DNA of 6,105 bases from Actinomycetota bacterium (GTDB lineage Bacteria; Actinomycetota; Actinomycetes; Nanopelagicales; Nanopelagicaceae): NCBI GenBank assembly GCA_009701945.1, contig WLJF01000046.1:1-6105 (forward strand), written 5' to 3'. Every line of letters begins with the position of its first letter. The stretch's first letter is position 1. Positions 1 through 4,839 of this stretch are shown here, in pieces. A program made the position numbers and the translations under genes. The notes beneath the pieces are model-generated. The model was given only the letters and a program-made list of their open reading frames with translations. It ran no database searches and was not told where the DNA came from.

Positions 1-1
1 A

Positions 2-1270
2 ACGTTAAGTTTTAAGGGTATTGATAACAATGCCTGGTATCGCCATGACAGCAACGGCAACTATGTCGATGTCACTGGGTGCGGAAATACCATTGCAGCA
101 TCACGCCCACACGGTGTGCGCCACATTATTGATTCGCTGCGCTGGTGGGTAGAAGTTGTCGGTATCGATGGTTTCCGCTTCGATTTAGCAACAGCTCTCT
201 ATTCAACTGGCTCTGCATCGGATTCGTCTTTGATGTCCGCTATCGAATCTGATGCAGTGCTGCGTAACTTTAAGATGATTGCCGAGCCTTGGGATGTTTC
301 GCGTTATTCACTAGGCGATTTTCCTCATCCATGGCGCGAATGGAATGACCGCTACCGTGATTCTGTTCGCCAGTTCTGGTTGGGCGATCTAGCTCGTGGT
401 TATGGTGAGGGCGTTGCCGATATTGCAGCTGGTATTAGCGGATCATCTGATGTTTTTTACTACCGCGGACCAACATCTTCGATCAACTTTATAACCGCAC
501 ACGATGGATTTACTCTCGCGGATTTGGTGATGTACTCAAACAAGCGCAATGAGCCTAATCAAGAAGATAACCGCGATGGTTCGAATGAGAACCGATCGTG
601 GAATATGGGTGTTGAAGGAATCAGCGAAGATGCTGAGTTAATTGCACTTCGTCATTCGCTCAAGAAATCCATCATGGCAACACTTCTGCTCTCTGCAGGC
701 GTTCCGATGATCACAATGGGCGATGAACTCTGTCGCACGCAAGCAGGTTCCAATAACGCTTATTCCATGCCGCGCGATATGACGCCGACTATTGCAGACT
801 CCCCCGAAACCTTTATGGGTGGCTGGGCAAATAATTGGGAGCTCAATGAGTTACAACGTGACATGCGCGATTCAGTCTCTGAACTCACCCGCATTCGAAA
901 GACCTATCTTGCAGATGTTGCAGCAGAATTCTTTACGGGTCGCATTGATTTAGGGACGCAACGAAAAGATATTGCCTGGTTTAGCTTGGGTGGTCGTGAG
1001 ATGACTGAAGATCACTGGGAAGATGGTGAAAAGCGAAGCCTGACTGTGGTGATTGAAGCTGGCCCTAATCGTGGTTTATTGCTCTTACTCAACTCTTCAA
1101 CAGAAGAAACTTCATTTGCTCTGCCAGATAATAAATGGGGAACAAGTTTCCGTCGCATCTTTGATGCGGCATCTTTCGTTGAAACACATGAACCGATTAT
1201 CAAAATGCCTTCAGATAAGGTCAATGTCTCGCCACATTGCGCTCAAGTCTGGCTAGTTACTCGTTCGTAA
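2..1270 (+). CDS. glgX: Glycogen debranching enzyme GlgX (GH13), C-terminal part, 5' end cut by window
   Basis: This is a GH13 isoamylase-type debranching enzyme that hydrolyses alpha-1,6 branches of glycogen or limit dextrins in the cytoplasm. The frame is open from base 2, with no start in view. The first visible residues (TLSFKGIDNNAWYR, then YVDVTGCGNT) are internal GlgX sequence, so the GTG at 116 is not the real start. About 422 residues are visible; the family is usually near 700, so roughly the N-terminal 40% (CBM48-like domain and first part of the barrel) lies outside. The GH13 catalytic triad is intact: nucleophile Asp in GFRFDLA (182-184), acid Glu in IAEPWD (284-286) and Asp in TAHDGFT (503-505). 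The C-terminal beta domain ends in QVWLVTRS. After GDELCRTQ the canonical GlgX stretch NNNAYCQDNE..W is replaced by SNNAYSMPRD followed by GGWANNWELN. It ends 17 bases before fabD. The family call is firm; exact chain-length specificity cannot be read. Confidence 0.95.
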   Translation, partial: TLSFKGIDNNAWYRHDSNGNYVDVTGCGNTIAASRPHGVRHIIDSLRWWVEVVGIDGFRFDLATALYSTGSASDSSLMSAIESDAVLRNFKMIAEPWDVSRYSLGDFPHPWREWNDRYRDSVRQFWLGDLARGYGEGVADIAAGISGSSDVFYYRGPTSSINFITAHDGFTLADLVMYSNKRNEPNQEDNRDGSNENRSWNMGVEGISEDAELIALRHSLKKSIMATLLLSAGVPMITMGDELCRTQAGSNNAYSMPRDMTPTIADSPETFMGGWANNWELNELQRDMRDSVSELTRIRKTYLADVAAEFFTGRIDLGTQRKDIAWFSLGGREMTEDHWEDGEKRSLTVVIEAGPNRGLLLLLNSSTEETSFALPDNKWGTSFRRIFDAASFVETHEPIIKMPSDKVNVSPHCAQVWLVTRS

Positions 1271-1275
1271 TCCTT

Positions 1276-1287
1276 TATATTAAAGAC
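1276..1287 (+). promoter_or_regulatory. Candidate leaderless promoter (-10 box) of fabD
   Basis: TATATT at 1276-1281 fits the actinobacterial -10 pattern TANNNT. It sits exactly where a -10 must be (-12 to -7) if transcription starts on the A of the fabD ATG. The rest of the spacer (TAAAGAC) has no usable Shine-Dalgarno: AAAG lies only two bases from the ATG. No convincing -35 is seen upstream. The same TAnnnTAAAGnC block precedes the carboxyltransferase gene at 4828. Promoter function is inferred from position and motif only; read-through from glgX remains possible. Confidence 0.45.
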
Positions 1288-2196
1288 ATGCTCGCCATCA
1301 TTGCTCCGGGACAAGGTTCTCAAACTCCCGGAATGCTCAGCTCCTGGCTTGAAGATGCGCAGATACGCACCATGGCGGAAGAGATTTCAGATGGAATCGG
1401 ACTCGACATTGTTCGTCTTGGAACCACAGCCGATGCAGATGAAATTAAAGATACCTCCAACGCGCAACCTCTCATCGTTGCTGCAGGTTTGATGAGTGCT
1501 CATGCCTTAGGTGTAACTGGTTCTTTCTCATTTGTTGCAGGACATTCGGTGGGTGAAATAACAGCGGCTTCAATTGCAGGTGCACTCACACCTATCGATG
1601 CTATGAAATTAGTTCGTGCCCGCGGAGTTGAGATGGCTAAAGCTGCCGGAGTAACTCCATCAGGAATGGCAGCTGTATTAGGTGGAGATCGCCAGTTAGT
1701 CCTTCGCGCAATTTCTGATTTAGGTCTTGTTGCAGCCAATGACAATGGCGGTGGACAGATTGTTGCTGCAGGAGATCTTGATGCTCTTGCGCAACTTGCA
1801 CCAGATGGTGCTCGCGTTCGCCCCTTGGCAGTTGCAGGCGCATTCCACACCTCTTATATGCAACCGGCAGTAGAGCCACTGCGCGCACTTGCTACAACGA
1901 TGTCACCATCGACTCCCACAGTCGGAGTTCTCTCCAATAAAGATGGAGCTGTGGTGACAGATGGTGCAGAAGTACTAGATCGCATCGTCAATCAGATTGC
2001 TAACCCTGTTCGCTGGGATTTGTGTATGGAAACTCTTCTCTCCTTAGGCGTTACTGGAGTTATTGAAGTTGCCCCTGCTGGAACCCTTGTTGGACTTATC
2101 AAGCGCGCTGCTCCTAGTATTGAACAGTTCGCTCTGAAGAGCCCTGCAGATCTCGATGCAGCGCGTGCATTCGTTGCAACTCATGGAGGCAAGTAA
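1288..2196 (+). CDS. fabD: Malonyl-CoA:ACP transacylase FabD
   Basis: FabD transfers the malonyl group from malonyl-CoA to the phosphopantetheine thiol of acyl carrier protein, supplying the extender unit for fatty-acid synthesis in the cytosol. The protein is 302 residues, normal for the family. It opens with the family signature LAIIAPGQGSQTPGM. The nucleophile Ser87 lies in GHSVGE (codon 1546-1548), Arg112 in VRARG is the likely malonate-carboxylate-binding Arg, and the catalytic His187 is in AFHTSYM (codon 1846-1848). I chose ATG 1288 because homology starts right there. The frame is open upstream to 1237, but the extra 17 residues are unlike the family and would overlap glgX. There is no good Shine-Dalgarno, and a TATATT box lies at leaderless spacing. 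The stop overlaps the fabH start by one base. In Streptomyces a regulator gene (fasR) lies upstream of fabD; here glgX takes that place. Confidence 0.96.
   Translation: MLAIIAPGQGSQTPGMLSSWLEDAQIRTMAEEISDGIGLDIVRLGTTADADEIKDTSNAQPLIVAAGLMSAHALGVTGSFSFVAGHSVGEITAASIAGALTPIDAMKLVRARGVEMAKAAGVTPSGMAAVLGGDRQLVLRAISDLGLVAANDNGGGQIVAAGDLDALAQLAPDGARVRPLAVAGAFHTSYMQPAVEPLRALATTMSPSTPTVGVLSNKDGAVVTDGAEVLDRIVNQIANPVRWDLCMETLLSLGVTGVIEVAPAGTLVGLIKRAAPSIEQFALKSPADLDAARAFVATHGGK
2185..2189 (+). promoter_or_regulatory. Shine-Dalgarno of fabH, inside the fabD 3' end
   Basis: GGAGG sits six bases before the fabH ATG at 2196 and lies within the last codons of fabD. With the TAATG stop-start overlap, this points to translational coupling of fabD and fabH and fixes the fabH start. 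Confidence 0.85.
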
Positions 2197-3221
2197 TGGC
2201 AACAATTGCATCAAAGACAGGTAGCGAGAGCCAAATACTTTCTGTTGGCTCATACCGTCCTAAGCGCATCGTCACTAACGATGAAGTTGCAGTGCGAATT
2301 GACTCCAGTGATGAGTGGATTCAGCAACGCACAGGTATTGAAACTCGTCGCTTTGCAGATGAAACTGAGACTGTTCTCGATATGGCCACATGGGCTGCGC
2401 AAGATGCTCTCAAGAAAGCAAAGCTCTCCATTACAGATATCGACACCATCATCGTGGCAACAATTACCTTTCCTTTCCAGGCACCATCTGCTGCAACTGC
2501 AATCCTGCAACGCTTAGGTCATCCCAAAGCTGCAGCTTTTGATATCAATGCAGCATGTGCTGGATTTTCTTATGGTGTCTCTATGGCTCATGACTTCATT
2601 AAGTCTGGAACCTCTAAGACCGTCTTAGTCATTGGTGCGGAGAAGATCTCAGATTTCACAGATCCTGATGATCGCGCAACAGCATTTATCTTCGCAGATG
2701 GCGCAGGCGCAGTTGTTATTGGTGCATCGCAAGAAGCTGGGATCGGTCCTGTTGAGTGGGGTTCAGATGCTGATGAGCGCGATGCCATTCAGATGAATCC
2801 ATCATGGATTGAAGTGCGTGATGTGGAGACACAATTGACGAAGGCTGGCAGTAAATGGCCAAATATTTCTCAAGAAGGTCAAAAAGTTTTCCGCTGGGCG
2901 GTATTTTCGATGAGCAAGGCAGCTCTCAAAGCACTTGAATCTGCAGGCCTTAACGTCAATGACCTTGATGCATTTATTCCACACCAAGCAAATGTGCGCA
3001 TCATTGAAACAATGGCAAAAGAGATGAAACTGCCTGACTCAGTGATCATCGCTGATGACATCCGTAAGAATGGAAATACATCTGCTGCATCCATTCCGCT
3101 TGCTATGGATGCTCTTTTGCAGAAACACCCTGAGCTCCATGGAAAATTGGCTCTGCTCATTGGCTATGGCGCAGGTCTCGTTTATGCGGGTCAGGTTGTG
3201 AAATTACCGCCTAAACCATAA
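2196..3221 (+). CDS. fabH: Beta-ketoacyl-ACP synthase III FabH
   Basis: FabH condenses an acyl-CoA primer with malonyl-ACP, the first condensation of type II fatty-acid synthesis. At 341 residues it is slightly longer than E. coli FabH (317). The thiolase-fold catalytic triad is complete: Cys121 in AACAGFSYG (codon 2556-2558), His263 in IPHQANVRI (codon 2982-2984) and Asn294 in GNTSAASIP (codon 3075-3077). The SDEWIQQRTGI and GYGAGLVYAGQVV stretches are also typical. The start at 2196 is set by GGAGG six bases upstream and the one-base overlap with fabD. Ala96, just before PSAA, aligns by eye with E. coli Phe87, the residue that narrows the primer pocket there; M. tuberculosis FabH has Thr. 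A wider pocket accepting branched or longer primers is therefore possible, but this is inferred. A 102-base spacer follows before acpP. Confidence 0.96.
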   Translation: MATIASKTGSESQILSVGSYRPKRIVTNDEVAVRIDSSDEWIQQRTGIETRRFADETETVLDMATWAAQDALKKAKLSITDIDTIIVATITFPFQAPSAATAILQRLGHPKAAAFDINAACAGFSYGVSMAHDFIKSGTSKTVLVIGAEKISDFTDPDDRATAFIFADGAGAVVIGASQEAGIGPVEWGSDADERDAIQMNPSWIEVRDVETQLTKAGSKWPNISQEGQKVFRWAVFSMSKAALKALESAGLNVNDLDAFIPHQANVRIIETMAKEMKLPDSVIIADDIRKNGNTSAASIPLAMDALLQKHPELHGKLALLIGYGAGLVYAGQVVKLPPKP

Positions 3222-3227
3222 TTTTCT

Positions 3228-3258
3228 TGGGAATACCCACCCATTTACTGGGAAGTAA
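3228..3258 (+). promoter_or_regulatory. Cluster of short inverted repeats in the fabH-acpP spacer
   Basis: Three small inverted repeats lie close together: TGGG-AATA-CCCA (3228-3239), CCCA-TTTAC-TGGG (3240-3252) and TTACT-GGGA-AGTAA (3245-3258), the last with a GNRA-type loop. The hexamer TGGGAA also occurs twice (3228-3233 and 3249-3254). The second and third stems are mutually exclusive as RNA. They could be an operator, a leader RNA fold or a weak attenuator. The stems are only 4-5 pairs and no T-run follows, so a classical Rho-independent terminator is unlikely. Function is not established. Confidence 0.3.
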
Positions 3259-3310
3259 GCCCTTCTTTCGTACACAATTACACACCTGTCCCCACGAATA
3301 CAGATATAGC

Positions 3311-3316
3311 AAAGGA
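3311..3316 (+). promoter_or_regulatory. Shine-Dalgarno of acpP
   Basis: AAAGGA lies seven bases before the acpP ATG in an A-rich stretch, a favourable ribosome binding site for a protein normally made in large amounts. It implies that the acpP message has a real 5' leader, either from the fabD-fabH transcript or from an unmapped promoter in the 3222-3310 spacer. I found no clear TANNNT box in that spacer. Confidence 0.75.
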
Positions 3317-3323
3317 AAAAATA

Positions 3324-3572
3324 ATGGCGTTATCACCAGCAGATGTACTTGCAGGAATTAAAGAGATCGTTGAAGAAGTAGCGGGTATTCCAGCTGCATC
3401 CATCGAACTTGGTAAGAACTTCACAGAAGATCTCGAAGTTGACTCACTCAGCATGGTTGAAGTTGTAGTCGCATGCGAGGAGCGCTTTGGCGTGAAGATT
3501 CCTGATGAGAAGGTAACTGAGCTCGCTACAGTCGGCGATGCAGTCAACTTCATCGTTAACGCTGCTGCATAA
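3324..3572 (+). CDS. acpP: Acyl carrier protein AcpP
   Basis: This small acidic four-helix protein carries the growing acyl chain as a thioester on 4'-phosphopantetheine and shuttles it between FabD, FabH, FabF and the reductases. It has 82 residues, normal for the family. The attachment site is Ser41 in EVDSLSMVEVV (codon 3444-3446), at the start of helix II. The next stretch, ACEERFGVKIPDE, is the conserved acidic recognition region contacted by the synthases. The N-terminus MALSPADVLAGIKEIVEEVAG resembles actinobacterial ACPs. The Shine-Dalgarno AAAGGA at 3311 supports the start. It sits between the two condensing-enzyme genes, as in Streptomyces, with 19 bases to fabF. A phosphopantetheinyl transferase encoded elsewhere must activate it. 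Confidence 0.97.
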   Translation: MALSPADVLAGIKEIVEEVAGIPAASIELGKNFTEDLEVDSLSMVEVVVACEERFGVKIPDEKVTELATVGDAVNFIVNAAA

Positions 3573-3591
3573 GTAGAATTTTTAAAGCGGT

Positions 3592-4830
3592 ATGTCACAA
3601 CGTCGCGTAGTCGTTACAGGCCTTGGTGCCACAACGCCTCTCGGTGGAGATGTCGATTCAACCTGGAAGGCGCTACTTGCCGGCCAATCTGGAGTCAGAC
3701 TTCTTACTGAAGATTGGCGTGAGCTCCTACCTGTGCACTTCGCTGCGCGCGTTGCGACAGAACCTGCAGATCAGATGGAGCGCGTTGAGATGCGCCGCCT
3801 TGATCGCTCAGAACAATTCGCACTCGTTGCATCCCGTGAAGCCTGGAAAGATGCAGGTTCTCCTGATGAGGTCGATAAGGAACGCCTTGGCGTAGTCATC
3901 GCATCCGGTATTGGCGGAGTTATCACTCTCCTTGACCAATTTGTGAACTTAAATGAAAAAGGTGCACGCGGCGTCAGTCCACACACTGTTCCGATGTTGA
4001 TGCCTAACGGACCAGCAGCCAATGTGGGACTTGAGCTTCAAGCAAAAGCTGGTGTTCACACCCCGGTGAGCGCATGTGCATCAGGTGCCGAAGCAATCGG
4101 TTATGCCTTTGAAATGATTAAGAACAATCGCGCCGACATCATCGTTACCGGTGGCGTTGAAGCTGCGATTCACCAATTACCTATGGCTGGCTTTGCTGCG
4201 ATGAAAGCACTTTCAACGCGCAATGATGCACCAGCTCGCGCATCACGACCTTATGACGTTGATCGCGATGGATTCGTCCTCGGTGAGGGTGGCGGAATCC
4301 TTGTTATTGAAGAGTATGAACACGCTAAAGCTCGCGGTGCAAAGATCTACTGTGAAATAGGCGGACAAGGACTTTCCTCAGATGGTTATCACATCGCAGC
4401 TCCAGATCCTGATGGCAGTGGCGTGCGGCGCGCAATTAAATTTGCTCTAGAAAATTCTGGTCTTTCAACGAAGGACATCGTGCACCTGAATGCGCATGCC
4501 ACATCAACTCCTGCAGGAGATGTTGCTGAAGCAAATGCACTGCGCAAAGCACTGGGTGCAGATGCTGATCACGTTGCAGTATCTGCAACAAAGTCGATGA
4601 CAGGACACCTACTCGGTGGTGCTGGTGCAATCGAATCTGTCTTTATTGTCAAAGCCCTTCAAGATCGCCTTGCTCCCCCAACAATTAACATTGAAAACTT
4701 AGACCCAGCTGTGACCGTCGATGTCGTTCGCGACACACCACGCCAACTTCCTGCGGGAGATATCGCAGCGCTCAATGATTCTTTCGGATTTGGCGGCCAC
4801 AACGTAGTACTTGCATTTAAATCGCTCTAA
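3592..4830 (+). CDS. fabF: Beta-ketoacyl-ACP synthase II FabF
   Basis: FabF elongates acyl-ACP by decarboxylative condensation with malonyl-ACP. The protein is 412 residues, the normal KAS II length, and begins with the typical RRVVVTGLGATTPLG. The Cys-His-His triad is intact: Cys162 in SACASGAEAIG (codon 4075-4077), His302 in NAHATSTPAGD (codon 4495-4497) and His339 in SMTGHLLGGAG (codon 4606-4608), with Lys334 just before. The near match to E. coli numbering (163, 303, 340) suggests no large insertion. DSFGFGGHNVVL near the C-terminus is the usual glycine-rich gating segment. Only one elongating KAS gene is present, unlike the kasA-kasB pair of mycobacteria. The start is fixed by homology. 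The 19-base spacer lacks a good Shine-Dalgarno, with only AGCGG one base from the ATG, so coupling to acpP or a short-leader start is possible. The next gene starts nine bases after its stop. Confidence 0.96.
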   Translation: MSQRRVVVTGLGATTPLGGDVDSTWKALLAGQSGVRLLTEDWRELLPVHFAARVATEPADQMERVEMRRLDRSEQFALVASREAWKDAGSPDEVDKERLGVVIASGIGGVITLLDQFVNLNEKGARGVSPHTVPMLMPNGPAANVGLELQAKAGVHTPVSACASGAEAIGYAFEMIKNNRADIIVTGGVEAAIHQLPMAGFAAMKALSTRNDAPARASRPYDVDRDGFVLGEGGGILVIEEYEHAKARGAKIYCEIGGQGLSSDGYHIAAPDPDGSGVRRAIKFALENSGLSTKDIVHLNAHATSTPAGDVAEANALRKALGADADHVAVSATKSMTGHLLGGAGAIESVFIVKALQDRLAPPTINIENLDPAVTVDVVRDTPRQLPAGDIAALNDSFGFGGHNVVLAFKSL

Positions 4831-4839
4831 TCTAAAGCC
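4828..4839 (+). promoter_or_regulatory. Candidate leaderless promoter (-10 box) of the carboxyltransferase gene, overlapping the fabF stop
   Basis: TAATCT at 4828-4833 fits TANNNT at exactly -12 to -7 relative to the ATG at 4840. Its first three bases are the fabF stop codon. There is no Shine-Dalgarno in the nine-base spacer. The block TAnnnTAAAGnC is shared with the one before fabD (eight fixed positions out of twelve, both directly adjoining the ATG). No convincing -35 is seen. Function is inferred. Confidence 0.45.

Noticed and set aside
116..118. GTG at 116 as start of the first gene
   Set aside because: The same frame is open back to base 2 and encodes conserved GlgX sequence (FKGIDNNAWYR, YVDVTGCGNT), so the gene continues beyond the left edge.
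1237..1287. Upstream start for fabD giving 17 extra residues
   Set aside because: The extension overlaps the glgX coding end, has no family similarity, and MLAIIAPGQGSQ at 1288 is the typical FabD N-terminus.
1500..1850. Reverse-strand open frame of 116 codons inside fabD
   Set aside because: It lies fully antisense to a well-supported gene. Its translation is Ala/Pro/Arg-rich low-complexity sequence typical of a shadow frame, without recognisable domain or ribosome site.
3228..3258. Rho-independent terminator after fabH
   Set aside because: The stems have only 4-5 pairs and are followed by AGCCCTTCTTTC rather than a T-run. I keep it only as a possible regulatory structure.
3574..3579. TAGAAT before fabF as a -10 box
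   Set aside because: It fits TANNNT but would start transcription six bases before the ATG, not on it. The spacer is AT-rich, so a chance match is likely. Co-transcription with acpP is simpler.
3278..3598. Reverse-strand open frame of 106 codons covering acpP
   Set aside because: It is an antisense shadow of acpP; its Ser/Thr-rich translation matches no family I recognise.
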